The notes under the pieces: generated by a model
Database searches by the model: none
Told to the model about the DNA's origin: nothing
What the model saw: the letters and a program-made list of their open reading frames with translations, nothing else
In this document: one piece after another, positions 33,901 through 43,807 of the stretch
Position numbering within the stretch: the first letter of the stretch is position 1
Layout: every line of letters starts with the position of its first letter
DNA from: Nephrocerus scutellatus
Taxonomy: Eukaryota > Arthropoda > Insecta > Diptera > Pipunculidae
Length of the DNA stretch: 64,000 nt
Assembly: GCA_947095585.1 (NCBI GenBank)
Contig: OX352762.1
Location: 90,887,749-90,951,748 of the forward strand
Reading direction: 5' to 3'
Program-made: the position numbers and the translations under genes

Positions 33901-36900
33901 TACAAAAAATATTTTTGCCAAATCAAATTATTTCTCTACACATACTCGGCCGTGCATTAACCGTCGTTGGGCGTGATGACGCTGACAGAGCTGATGTCGC
34001 AACTGGTTTTCTATATGAAGAAGGCGCTGCATTCGAACCAGCACCGGGTAGACTTTTACCAGGGCCAGAACCAAAGCCCATTGGTGCGCCATCTCTAGCA
34101 GCGCTAGCATCATAATCTCTACCATCGTAATTTGCATCGAAAAATTTTTTAAACCATTGCAGGAATTCGAAATTATCTTGGAATCGAGCTTTAACTAATT
34201 TGTCAATTGGTATAATCTAAAAGAAAAATAAAAACAAATGTACAATGACGAGGAAAAACTAAATATACAGAGAAGTTTTAAAAATTTGTGTGGTGGTGGC
34301 AATGAAAGTGGTGGCGAGATAACAAATTATATTATAATTATGTAGAATAAAAAAAAATAAATGATAAATATAAAAAACCTTATCATTATATTAAGTTGAG
34401 AAATACTAAAAGAAAACCAAAAAAAAAACTACAGAGAATTTTGTGCTCTATATAGAGTGAGAATTTGTTGATTCACAAAACAACATGTGAGGAAAATGGC
34501 CAACACCAAGATTCGTTAGGTGGTGGGATGGTTGATGGGAGTGCAATGGTTGAATGAAGGAATTCATTTAAATGAACATTCGTGCTTCACGTTTATTCAT
34601 CTATTTTATCATCGTTATCATCATCATCCATCACTGATTGGGACTAACTGCTTGAATGGGATGCCATCCGTGAGGGTGCTGCTGCAGCATAAGTTGAAGA
34701 CAGTTGTCCCCGACTGCTAGGATGTTGTATTTGTTGACGCCTATCGATGAGATCGCTGCTGCCAGATATTGTTCCCATGCTACCAACTGCAATTCCAATG
34801 CCGCCGCCGCCGCCAGCAATGCCATGACCTAATTTAATACCACCACGAGCAATCAACGGCTCATATTCACGGCCATCATAGTTGGCGTCGAAAAATTTCT
34901 TAAACCATTGCAGGAATTCGAAATTGTCTTGGAAACGTCCCTTGATCAGTTTGTCAACAGAAATTATCTGGAGTAAATTGAAGTGGGAGAAGTGGGGCAA
35001 AGTATTTTCGTTTGTTTAGTTGTAAAAGTTGTAAGTGCAATATACGGGTATGTTTATATGTATGTAAATTAAATCAAAACACAATATCTATATAATCAAT
35101 ATCAAAATATTAAATAAAACATAACAGAAAACAAAATGTTGAAAAATTTCATAATATAATAACCAAATATGTTTTGCTAATACAAATTTAAAAAAATATC
35201 AAAGTAGGAGGAATATCTGAAAAGTAAAAAAAGCTATATCCTATTTATTATGGTTATCCAAGTGAACATTCGATCCTTCATGTCGCAGGCAAAATATTGC
35301 TCATACTGAATTCAACGCTCTATAATAGATGGCAAAAAAAGTAATGAGTTTCACGGAGATTTCGAAGAACCAATCTAGACATTGTGCAACTTTGAGGCCA
35401 CTATCTGATTCAATCTCAAGAATTTTCACCCAATACCGGTCCTAACTATTTATTTAGGAGTATTGACTGACCGCTTTTGTTCCGTGATAGCGACGTAGAT
35501 GACGCCACCGATGCGATCACAAATACTGGCATCAGAGACTTTATCCCTAGGAAATCTGTCAAATCAAACGAAGATGAATGATTTTAGGTGAAAAGTTGCC
35601 TCTGGGATTCGAAGAGGTATCCTTTCGATTATAACAAACCAAATCCTTTTGAGGAAAACTAAACAGACTTTAGACGAGCCAAATTCAATTGCATTAAAGA
35701 ATTTGACCAAAAATTAAGACAAAGTATTCTACAACGTTCCAAAGGTAGCAAACACTTTTGATCATCCGAGAAACGATCTGCAAAAGCCAATTTGCTGCTG
35801 CTCATAGTCTAGCTACCTTCAAGCTTCCAGTTGCACTTGCCGTACCTCCGAGTATTGAACACTCTATGGGGCAGATCGTCTTTCGTACTCCTACAGTTGC
35901 TAGAGTTTTACGTTATTTCTATTTATAACGTGAAACGATCTGCAAAAGCCAATTTGCTGCTGCTAATAGTCTAGCTACATTCACGCCCAGTTGCACTTGC
36001 CGTACCTCCGAGTATTGAACACTTTATGGGACAGATCCTCTTTCGTACTCCTACAGTTGCTAGAGTTTTAAGTTATCTCAATTTATACAAATCTGCTGGA
36101 CCAGATGGTTTCTGCTCATTAGTTCTGATGGAGTGTTCTTCAAAGCTGACCATTGCGTAAGCTTCCTTCCGAGAAGTTGGAACACAGCTTGTACCTAAAA
36201 CAGACAAGCCGCTTTTTGTCATCAAATCGCTTTCTCATCTTCATTAATGATCTCTTGTCTGGTAGAACTAGATACTCTTTCGCTAACGGAAGCGGAGTGT
36301 GCTTCTCATATAATTTCACGCTTCTTATCCTCGCGAGGGCGTCAGAGCTCAGGACGTGGAATCAGCCACTTCTGATTCTGACGCATCCACAATCGTTGAT
36401 ACAAGTAGCGTCATCTCGGAGAAAACCGGAAAAAAATTAACCATTGTCTCATCCAAGAGCCTTGGGTTATTAGCGGACAGATATAATGTCTACGGAACGG
36501 GATAATTAAGTTAATCGGTAAATGCAGGTAAATGCCAGTGCCAAGGGCGGCCTGATTGATCGGTACGAACATAAACTTTCTTCCTATTCCAGAATTCATA
36601 ACGAAAGACCTGGTGGCCCTACTGATTGCAGTTCCGAAAGAGATGGGAACACAGAACATCGTATGTGCTTCAGCATATTTCCCCGGCTACGACAATTCGC
36701 CATTAGAGAACCAGGATCTGATAGAGCACTGCCGGAACAGAAACATCCAGTATGATTGCTTTATTTAGTGCCAGCTACAACTGGCGGTACATTCCTACTA
36801 TCTGGAGACATGTAAATGTGATATTTATCCCCAAACCCTGCAATAGGCCTAGTGAGCTACCTAAATCATACATACCTATAAGTCTTACATCATTTGTCCT

Positions 36901-39900
36901 CAAACCAATGGAGAGACTTATTGATGTTCATATTAGAGGCCGGTTAGAAATGTTTACCCCTCTGCACTCAAGTCAGTTTGCGTACAGGAAAGGCAAAAGC
37001 ACAGAGGTGCCCTTCACTATCTTGTAAAGAAGATAGAAGGAAATGTTCATTCCAAGGAACTACACGACTACTACTAGTGTCCTGCAAGATGCTTTACTAC
37101 ACGTTTTAGAGCGGTGCAGCAAAGAAGGACTATCTATAAATCCTTGCAAAACCGTTCTAGTGCCTTTCACGAAAAGAAGACTGGTCGATTTGGGACCTAT
37201 CATCAGCAAAGTCACCACGTTAGATTCCAGTGAGGTTGAATATTTCGGTGTCATCCTTGAGAAACGGCTAAACTGGAATTCTCATATCAAGTCCGCCACC
37301 GAATGCGCCACTAGGGCCTTGTGGACCAGTAGACGCCTCTACGACAAAACTTGATGCCTAAATCCTAAAATGATGCATTGGATGTATACAATGATGGTAA
37401 GACCTATTATCACGGGTGCCATGCGTACCTGCCCTGCGACAGCACTAGAAGCTATTGAAGGGCTTTAACCCCTGCCGGGGAAACTGGTGCACTGGACGCT
37501 AGAGGTCTGGTCTGGTTCACAGATGGATCAAAGATGGAAACTAGAGTTGGAGCTGGTGTCTTTGGCCCAACACCAAAGTCTCGATACCAATGGGAAAAAC
37601 TCCCTCGGTTTTCCAGGTAGAACTCCATGCCATTGAGCCTGGCAGCACTTAAAGCGCTGTTGTCCAATCTAATAGACTCAATATCAGTCAAAAACTGTAA
37701 CAATACACTGCAATCTCTCGCCAGACACAACAAAGTAAAAATAGGTTGATCCCTGGTCATCAGGAAATTGCAGGCAAACGAATGAACTAGCAAAGGCTGG
37801 CTCGGATTCTGCGTTTATAGGACCTGAACCCTACTGTAGTGTCAAATGTGCTGCCGTCACAGCACTAATAAATTGTTGGGAGCACAAACTTCGTCTGGCC
37901 GACTGGAAAAGCATCATGGGGATTATGCAATCCAAACAATTATTCACGTCCTTTTCCAAAAAGGAAATCCTTAATTTTAATAGGGATAGCATTAGGAAGC
38001 TGGTGACTGTGGGCTCAGAGGCAGAATGTAGGTTCTGCTCGGAGGATTACGAGACATCCGAGCACATTCTCTGTGAATGCCCAGCATTACTTTGGTTAAG
38101 GAGACGCATCTTTCACAAAGAAATATGCTCTTCAGCGGAGTAGAGAAATTCGGCCTCTAAGGATATACTATCGTTCATTATGGAGGTGGTACGTCTCTTA
38201 GAATAAACAAACCCTAAGGTACAACAGTGTCTGCCATATGGGCTAGGGTAGAAATACAAAAAAAAAATGGAGGTATGCACAACACGACTTTCTTTTACGG
38301 ACGAGGCCGGAATCTGCAGTAAATGTATATTAAATTTTTTTTATTTTTTTTTTTGTTTTGTACTTTGTTTATATTTCTTTTTCACTTAACAGATTTCTCC
38401 TGGGAGCTTTACTTTTCGATGTTTTTGCATTGCATGCCATTATTCGTGCATTGATAAACGAAATACTTGCAATTGTTGTTTTGTGTGCTAGCGGAAAGCT
38501 TTGTTGGAATGACCACATATTTACGTCGTCAAAAATGTTACGAAACGATTAGGTTTCCTAACACGGAATCTGCTGAACAGAGTAGAGAACCAAGCATTTT
38601 ATTATTGTGTCAAAAACTCGAACGCCGCACGAGCACATAAATGAGAGCAAAGTACATGGTGGCGACGTTAGCGAGCAGAAGATGCAAGATGGGTCCCTCA
38701 ATTTAAATAGTATACAACGAATTTAAATGAATGCAATCCTTTTACTATCTCGGGTCAACAGCAGCAGCCGATAATAGCATAAAACCAGAATGGGCACTTA
38801 AAGACAAAAAAACCCAGGAATTAAACCATAACATAAAAGTGTATAATGCAATGGTCAACATTCTGACCTCTTAGGCGCGTTCGAGAGGAAAGTCTTTCGG
38901 CGATTTGTTGGCCCCGTAAGTTTTTTTTTTTTTTTTTTTTTTAAACTCATTAAAATTAAAAATTAAAAAATTAGAAGGAATGTGATTTACAATATAATAC
39001 ATTCCTCACGTTTGTAGTAAGGAAGGACGATCCCAGTTTCTATAAGTTTCGCGAAGTCGACATCGTGAAGAGAATTAGGCTCAGTTAGCTCCAGTGGACA
39101 AGACACCTAGCTTGCATTAGCAAAGGGGATCTATCCTTGTCGGAAAGCTTTTTGCGGTAGGATTTATGGGATACGACAACGACGCCGGTCAAGCCTGCGC
39201 TGGAAAGATGGCGTAAGCCAGGACGCCCAGAGTTTAACTGGTTCGAAATCGGTAATCGGGTATGTGTGAAAACACCTTGGAATTAGCGACTCGGTTTTTG
39301 CAACATACTCAATTCACGCAAACGCTTCTATTAGTGACGTTAATAGAGTGTACACGACAGATGCAGGAGGACCTTTCAAGATTGAGCAGATGGTTGATGT
39401 TTAATAAACTTAAATTAAATGTTAAGAAATCGAAGTGCATGGCTATCAAGCATAATATACAGCTAAATCTTATTATCGATAATGAAACACTTGAGCAAGT
39501 TCACCAAATCAAGTATTTAGGAGTCATATTCGACATTAAAACAACATTTCACCAACATGTAGAACAAGTTGTAAAAAAAGTATCGAAAAAAATTGTTTTT
39601 TTCAACAGAATCAGAAAAAAAATGTCTATGTTATGTGCAATAAATATATTTAATGTAATGATTAAACCACACTTCGAGTACTGTTCCTCAATCTTATACC
39701 TGTGTAGCGATACGCTATTGCTAAAACTACAAAGACTGCAAAATAGAGCAATGAGAATAATTTTAAAATGTAAACGACTTACTTCTGTCCGATTAATGTT
39801 AGAAACTCTTAAATGGTTAAATGTCAAACAAAGAATCCTATTCAATGTATTATGTTTTATTTTTAAAATTAAAAATGGTATGCTACCAATGTATCTTAGG

Positions 39901-41444
39901 AGATATTTGAGATTTGTTGCTGACTCTCAGCCCTATAATTTGAGAAACCAAGGGGATTTTAGAATACCACACTATGTTGTTAGCATTACTCAAAATAGTA
40001 TAGTGTATAAAGGTTGCCGCTTATTCAACACACCACCGCTATATATAAAATGTGAAACAAACTTTAACAGCTTTAAGAAACAAATTCTTGAGCATATAAT
40101 ATAGTTTCCCACACAGATAAAGTCATAATTAAGTCATTCTTATATTTGTATATTTTTTAATTGTTTATATTTCTTTTTATATATCTATATTCACCTTAAG
40201 TTAAGTTAGAATTATTATTAATTGTAAACTGAATTTTAATAGCAGAGCTCTGCTAAATAATAAACGAAATCAATCAATACTGTAACAAAATTTGTTTTTA
40301 TGCAAAACTCTGACAGGATGTTGAATGTAATTTTCTTTCAAAAACAATGCCAAACCAATGCAAAAAAATCAAACAATAAAGAACACAAATTTTGCAGACT
40401 ATTTTTCATTTGCCATTTTTGCAAAGATAGCAACAATGTTATTTATTAATTTGGTTTTTAATAAAATGTCTGAAAGTAATCAGAAAAAGGTTGTGGATAT
40501 GTATTGAGTATTATCGATAATAGACAAGTCTAATTACAAACATGTAACTAATAGTTTCCGCATGATCTAATGTCTATTTATTTGCGATATCATTTAATAA
40601 AACATAATCACGAGATACGTGATACAGAACCTTATCATACCACGCGTGCAAGTGTAAATAATCGTCCAATCATACAGTGCATTGTGGTAATAATTGATTG
40701 ATTGTCACATTATATTTATCAGCAAAAAATGGTTTCACACCAGAACAATTAGGTGTCGGATATTGTAACATACACCTTGTAATTGGATAATTTGCATAAT
40801 ATCTACAACTGAGAAGATTCTATTAATACAATAAGAGTTGCGCAAACAGAATTGGTCTCTTGATCAAATTGATTCAACTTTGTTAATGCGGAAGAATTTT
40901 TTTCAACTATTATTACCCTGATACGAGTAGGAATAAAGTAATCAATAGAATGGAATAATATTTTTTTTTTCTTTTGGTTCCAAATTGCTTCAAAATTCTT
41001 ACGGACAAAATTATAAAAAACAAATTGAAAGGAAAACAAAGAAGCCAAAAACTTAAACCAACCAGCTTTAAACCCAAACGTACAAACACTACTTACTTTG
41101 TCGACACTCATCTTTTTAAACGATGCTTGCAGTATTTTGAAATTTTGGATATATTCATGTTCCAGATTTGTGCGGAACTTGACACGTTTCATTGGTACTG
41201 ATCCGGGAAAGAGCATATCCATAAACTGACAATAGGCGGCTCCTGTGTGTGTGTTGTTGAATGATGTATTAACATTGACATTAAAATAAAAAAAAATATT
41301 TCTCACTCACCAGTACAGAGTTCTTCAATTTTAGAAAATTGTGCTTGAAGGCAGTCATTGACCCAAGAGAGCATATCATGCCTAGACAGATTATCCGTGG
41401 TCACATTTGTGGAGTAAACGTTTACGGCCATTTTGATTATTTAG
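21882..41444 (-). CDS. Eb1: Eb1, microtubule plus-end binding protein (EB/MAPRE family)
   Basis: Minus-strand coding exons: 1, 41431-41311; 2, 41242-41097; 3a, 34967-34649, or 3b, 34216-33946; 4, 33459-33317; 5, 33244-33162; 6, 33098-33026; 7, 21932-21882. All junctions are GT-AG and keep phase, giving 311 aa (3a) or 295 aa (3b). The calponin-homology domain spans exons 1-3 ([20 protein letters not shown] start; [37 protein letters not shown]). Exon 5 carries the EB-homology coiled coil ([11 protein letters not shown]), and exon 7 the acidic PPEDEEY end that binds CAP-Gly proteins. EB proteins track growing microtubule plus ends and recruit partners with SxIP motifs. The ATG context is CAAAATGG. 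An acceptor at 41445-41446, 13 nt upstream of the ATG, implies at least one 5' UTR exon. Introns are large (6.1 and 11.1 kb) and full of transposon relics. Confidence 0.95.
22590..22990. repeat. Minisatellite of 'acgatatgtacaacaatgt' units, split by a LINE fragment
   Basis: Units of about 19-20 bp built from 'gaacgatatgtacaacaatg' occur at 22590-22617 and again at 22825-22985. The run between them (22618-22824) is the 3' end of a LINE, so the LINE may have landed in the array, or the array expanded beside it. Confidence 0.6.
22618..22824 (+). mobile_element. 3' end of a jockey/CR1-like LINE
   Basis: The block reads [15 protein letters not shown], then a cysteine/phenylalanine-rich run and the tail 'gggtgcgaacgacttcaggc...ttataaaaaaa'. 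It matches the 3' end of the copy at 48130-49497 (FFSRTIVMWNES; 'gggtgcaaacgccttgagcg'). It is a short 5'-truncated insertion. Confidence 0.6.
23067..25384 (-). mobile_element. RTE-type LINE copy D, nearly full but dead
   Basis: On the minus strand I see, from the 5' edge: a leader; pieces of the endonuclease ([38 protein letters not shown] run); RT start ([67 protein letters not shown]); the RT palm ([29 protein letters not shown] in place of YADD); and a C-terminal part ([25 protein letters not shown]). Frameshifts are frequent. The linker between endonuclease and RT is largely deleted, and the last 50 bp of the 3' end are missing. It lies in the last Eb1 intron, in the same orientation as Eb1. 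Confidence 0.8.
25385..27580. other. AT-rich intronic DNA of Eb1
   Basis: No gene is recognised. At 25855-25915 'gactcaaaacgactgctttgagtcgttgccgttgagtcg' makes a short local palindrome. At 27075-27150 a block of about 75 bp is shared with 38264-38340. The open frames at 26599 and 26896 have hydrophobic composition only, and no family likeness. Confidence 0.35.
27728..28012. repeat. Foldback segment with CTTCACTTCAGT motifs
   Basis: The run 'gatggacagctctttacttc' at about 27801 and, inverted, 'gaagtgaagagttgtccgtt' at about 27990 pair with each other, and further copies of 'ttacttcag' and 'ctgaagt' lie between. The arms are 25-30 bp and imperfect. It may be a small non-autonomous element inserted into the hAT relic. 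No target duplication is clear. Confidence 0.5.
28015..28440 (-). repeat. Inverted block of the 115-bp satellite family (3-4 units)
   Basis: Read on the minus strand, the units carry the same ordered blocks as the array at 8225-9330. On the plus strand they appear as 'ttttgtccatcggaga(t/a)ac', 'acatgtgttt', 'gaagaaa(a)tcggg' and the GC block 'cagggcccgttcactcc'. The last unit ends near 'gtgtgcaaaatttcaatgaa'. Confidence 0.75.
28500..30072 (+). pseudogene. hAT transposase, broken
   Basis: The longest piece (28611-29231, 206 aa) reads [49 protein letters not shown], then [14 protein letters not shown] and [16 protein letters not shown]. This is the order of the RNase H-like core of hAT transposases. 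Where active members have an aspartate in the ST(x)DGA motif, this copy has glycine (THGGA). Downstream pieces continue the family: [38 protein letters not shown] and [23 protein letters not shown], in shifting frames up to about 29700, and a last open piece to 30072. The C-terminal dimerisation region is not recognised. The BED zinc finger end is missing. Confidence 0.8.
30215..30945. other. AT-rich intronic DNA of Eb1
   Basis: A run of low-complexity A/T sequence with no recognised element or coding signal. 'aaaaattcagaaaattcaaattcagaatttg' at about 30295 is a small local repeat. Confidence 0.3.
30950..31475 (+). mobile_element. Jockey/CR1-like LINE fragment
   Basis: Pieces in different frames read [16 protein letters not shown] (compare YNCIVWTGAPKTTL at 49040), RLDKIE, and [19 protein letters not shown], the standard end of RT ORFs in this group. 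The frames are full of stops. It is related to the copies at 48130-49497 and 22618-22824. Confidence 0.6.
31476..32095. other. AT-rich intronic DNA of Eb1
   Basis: No element or gene recognised. A weak open frame at 31507-31716 on the minus strand has no family likeness. Confidence 0.3.
32100..32345 (+). repeat. SINE copy 2 (tRNA-headed family)
   Basis: The 5' end 'gcgcagtggctcaactgatta' resembles a tRNA A box, and 'gttcaaaatacgaatct' lies at the B-box position. The body is shorter and more diverged than copy 1, but the 3' end 'ggcctttgcccacaacgatc..tgttgcaccaaa' followed by TTATTATTATT matches the family's 3' end. It lies in the last Eb1 intron. Confidence 0.7.
32346..33025. other. AT-rich intronic DNA of Eb1
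   Basis: Intron sequence downstream of Eb1 exon 6 (donor at 33025). Nothing recognised. Confidence 0.35.
33026..33459 (-). CDS. Eb1: Eb1 exons 4, 5 and 6
   Basis: Exon 4 (33459-33317) encodes the linker ([19 protein letters not shown] to QQVEELSTQ). Exon 5 (33244-33162) encodes [27 protein letters not shown], the coiled coil and EB-homology motif. Exon 6 (33098-33026) encodes [20 protein letters not shown] and ATE. Introns between them are short (72 and 63 bp), as usual in flies. Donors are GTAAGT, GTAAGG and GTAAAG. Confidence 0.95.
33946..34216 (-). CDS. Eb1: Eb1 alternative exon 3b
   Basis: These 271 nt encode [18 protein letters not shown], then [18 protein letters not shown], and a linker rich in Gly, Ser, Pro and Ala ([17 protein letters not shown] to RPTTVNARP). 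The acceptor follows TTTTAG and the donor is GTATGT. It is the more canonical version of the end of the CH domain. It starts at phase 0 and ends at phase 1, exactly like exon 3a, so it can replace 3a but not join it. Confidence 0.92.
34649..34967 (-). CDS. Eb1: Eb1 alternative exon 3a
   Basis: These 319 nt encode [36 protein letters not shown], then a linker unlike that of 3b: [20 protein letters not shown], a [16 protein letters not shown] end, and the first base of a shared Ile codon. The donor is GTTAGT. If it is not spliced at this donor, a TAG stop follows at once, which would give an isoform without the coiled coil. The CH-domain part is nearly identical to 3b, the linker is not. Confidence 0.92.
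35260..36430 (+). mobile_element. Jockey-like LINE fragment with internal tandem duplication
   Basis: In pieces I see a linker region ([15 protein letters not shown]), an approach segment to the RT (an IEHSMGQI(V/L)[10 protein letters not shown] run), then [15 protein letters not shown], which is the standard start of a jockey-type RT, and after a deletion [11 protein letters not shown] with a damaged FADD. The segment from 'gaaacgatctgcaaaagcca' to 'cagttgctagagtttta' is present twice in direct order (about 35770-35915 and 35932-36070). It lies in the second Eb1 intron. Confidence 0.65.
36500..38267 (+). mobile_element. I/LOA-like LINE relic with RNase H and CCHC end
   Basis: Fragments in order: endonuclease ([35 protein letters not shown]), a jump at about 36750 into the RT ([48 protein letters not shown]), then RT C-terminus ([36 protein letters not shown]), an RNase H start ([19 protein letters not shown]) and a C-terminal CCHC-like finger ([19 protein letters not shown]). 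It ends in an A-run at about 38258-38267. Domain order and the presence of RNase H point to the I/LOA group. There are multiple deletions and stops. Confidence 0.75.
38268..38620. other. Mosaic of small repeat fragments
   Basis: Positions 38264-38340 share about 75 bp with 27075-27150. Positions 38490-38560 read [15 protein letters not shown] and match the LRWNDHIFAIAKMLR block of the LINE at 48130-49497. The rest is AT-rich. Confidence 0.45.
38625..39258 (+). mobile_element. RTE-type LINE copy F, strongly decayed
   Basis: The text 'aatgagagcaaagtacatgg' (INESK.KYM) and 'tactatctcgggtcaaca' (YYLGST) is followed by damaged counterparts of KLLVYK, SDLLG.FERKVF, LA..AKG and [17 protein letters not shown] 25-bp T-run (about 38918-38942) and extra AT-rich sequence interrupt the element after FVGP. 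It is too broken to call single lesions. Confidence 0.6.
39262..40278 (+). mobile_element. LINE 3' part with an intact 280-aa RT C-terminal ORF
   Basis: An uninterrupted frame (39262-40104) begins after the RT active site and reads [87 protein letters not shown], then [31 protein letters not shown] and [12 protein letters not shown]. This is the C-terminal region typical of CR1/jockey-like elements. A 3' UTR of about 170 bp ends with repeated AATC/CAAT at about 40265-40280. The frame has no stops, so this copy is younger than its neighbours, but the endonuclease and RT core are absent (5' truncation). Confidence 0.75.
40280..41096. other. AT-rich intronic DNA of Eb1
   Basis: Part of the 6.1 kb intron that follows exon 2 (donor at 41096). 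No other feature recognised. Confidence 0.35.
41097..41444 (-). CDS. Eb1: Eb1 exons 1 and 2 (start of protein)
   Basis: The exon holding the start codon runs from 41444 (acceptor TTTAAG just outside) to 41311, with the ATG at 41431. It encodes [20 protein letters not shown] then [20 protein letters not shown]. Exon 2 (41242-41097) encodes the next part ([20 protein letters not shown], then [18 protein letters not shown], ending KKMSVDK). The intron between is 68 bp, with donor GTGAGT. These are the N-terminal helices of the CH domain that contacts the microtubule lattice. Confidence 0.95.
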
Positions 41445-41446
41445 CT

Positions 41447-42835
41447 TAAAGAATTAGAAAACAAAAAATATATGAAAAATTCGAATTGACTTTTCCCCAG
41501 TTTTAAAATTTAATTTTCTACTCTTGACTTTAAGTGAAGCAACATACAAAACGAAAACGATTATAAAATGATTTGCTGCGTAAGAGGAAATTCTTCTTAA
41601 ACTCCTCTTCAAAAATGCAACTCTTATCTACTGTACCCGAGTATCACTTTAAACTATTCACTGCATTTTCATAACCCACTAGAGAAGGAAATTAAAAAAA
41701 TGTTCATAGTAGTAAAATTATATGTCTTTATATTATGTACCGTATTATAGAAAACAATCTTTCGAAAATCTGTGTGCCAGGCCGGCTTAACTATTCTTTC
41801 ACATTAACAGATCAAATCACACACAGGCTTATTCATCAACATTAGTCATCACTCATCGATTAGGTGGTTTGACGTCTATTTACTTTTAAATTTAATGCAC
41901 TACGAAAAAATTCCAACTTAAAGAAAACACACACACCAGCATGCTGATTAAATTACAGTAAAACAGTGAACAGGAAACCATATTATAATGTAGTGGGGGT
42001 GGCTGCATTCAACTGAATCAATTTAATTGTTCCATATTAAGCATTTTCGTGGTTTTATTCAGGTTTCGTGATTCGTTGTTTGTACCGATTATTCGATTAA
42101 TTTTCATTTTTGGGGTTAAAATTTACGAGTAAGGTCGATATTTACTGTTATATATCCGTGCAGTATTTTCGGGGACAGTTCTGTATTTAACCAGCTTTTC
42201 CGCGACATTTTATTGAGTACTACGAAACGTTTTTAGTACCGTAAATTGTTTTGTATTTTCATATTGGATTTATTTATCATATTATTAAGAAAGTAGAAGA
42301 AGTCCTTCAATAACCACTCAGAACCATCTTAACAATATTTTAATAGTTTCCGCTGAATCCAGATAACGTCAACCAATGACTCACAATTAAGAACCGTCAA
42401 AACAAAACAGTTCTGCTTGTCTGTAACAGAATGTGCAGGTTGAAGCTGATGTACTATTTTACAGCTATTGTGTTTGGTGTGCTTCCTCTACGAATATTAA
42501 CCTGCACCCGACACTTTTTTTTAAATTTACTTACTAAACTGAATCTTAGAACTATTGTTATTAATAAATAAATTACCATATAAATTAAAACTACTATATT
42601 ACACTTGCAATCTTCTTTGCTTAGATCTAACATTTTCTACAGTTTAATATATAAAAATTAGGAAGAACAAAGTTTCTTCCGCTATTTCTTATAAGATAAG
42701 AAAAACTTAAAACTTATTAAAATACTTAAATAGACTTAAAAGCTAAATTCCTACACGTAGCGGACACGGTACACGGTCTAGCAACATACGCGTAGTATAT
42801 TAAAGGCACGTTGCATAAATCTGACAAGTAACCCA
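41447..42835. other. AT-rich DNA, probable first Eb1 intron
   Basis: No gene or complete element recognised. If the 5' UTR exon near 51 kb is correct, this is intronic. Otherwise an Eb1 promoter might lie here. Confidence 0.3.
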
Positions 42836-42839
42836 ATGC

Positions 42840-43400
42840 GTCCAGATACAGAAATATCTCAGGTGGTATGAATCCCACTCTTCAATGTATTTTTAAAGCA
42901 AATAAAATGCTCTCGAAATTAAGACATTTTCAATAGAGGCTGACCGAGCGAAATGGTTCCTAGTAAGGTTAAGAATGATATTGTCGATTCTTGACACTCC
43001 GGAAGCATCCAGGAGAATGTTCGCTTCTGTACACATGCATACATGCTCTAAGATATTTCCTCTCAAAGGTACAAAGTTTTTCCATATATGATGCGAGTGA
43101 TGTTCCAACACATGGCACACGCATACGTCAAATGAATGCCTGGTAGAGGAAGACGAAACAGTATAACTTCGCATTTTGAATGGCTTATCTTAAGTTTCCA
43201 TGTTTTGCAGTATGTCCGCAATTCGTCGAACTTGCTTTGCAGCTTTCTTTTGAATATCTTCAAATTTCGAACCGTCAATATCGTCAGAAATGCTGGGAAC
43301 GCATTCACTAAGTCACTAAATATTTCAGAAGTATATATGTTGAACAAGATTGGTGCGCTTACTGTACCCTGTGGCAGACCGTTGGTGATTTATACTAATA
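42840..43400 (-). mobile_element. Jockey-like LINE fragment (RT palm to C-terminus)
   Basis: On the minus strand: a GSVSAPILFNIYTSEIF-like start (seen as MFNIYTSEIFSD with QG..TVSAP just upstream in a shifted frame), FPAFLTILTV (degraded FADD region), LQSKFDELRTYCKTWKLKIS, SKCEVILFRL, and further down EHVCMCTEANILLDASG and NHFARSASIENVLISRAFY. It has shifted frames and is 5'-truncated. Confidence 0.6.
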
Positions 43401-43530
43401 CTATAAAGAGGTAATGTTGGTTTTTATGTAGTAGGTAATCTGCGAAACTACTCGACCGATTTTAAAAATTCTTTCACCAATATTTAGAATAAACTTCAGG
43501 GTGAACATAGGCTATTTATATTATCCCCTT
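43395..43530 (+). repeat. Dispersed-repeat fragment
   Basis: The phrase 'tatactaatactataaagag' followed by 'gcgaaactactcgaccgatt', 'attctttcaccaatatttag' and 'acataggctatttat' is a very common insect dispersed-repeat text. The element type (possibly Helitron-related) cannot be shown without its ends. Confidence 0.45.
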
Positions 43531-43807
43531 TAAATAAAAGGGCGTTTAGTGCCGACCAATTTTGTAACTAAAAACCTATTTGCCGGCGGTCACGAACCTC
43601 CCCGTAGTTATCGGTCCAAAAAGATTTGATGTTTTTTTTTTTGGTTTTCAAAAACGGTTTTTCTTGAACGGTTTGAAATTCTTGTTTGGTTTTGTATCAA
43701 ACGAAAGGAAATACAAGTACAAATAAATTTCAATTACCCCAAGGATTTTGTAGAACCAAATAACGGGCATGCATGGGTGCAAGCTATACTGCATATACCG
43801 CTATAGT

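Noticed and set aside
33928..34137. Minus-strand [22 protein letters not shown]
   Set aside because: It is the wrong frame across Eb1 exon 3b. The correct frame gives the CH-domain end and linker.
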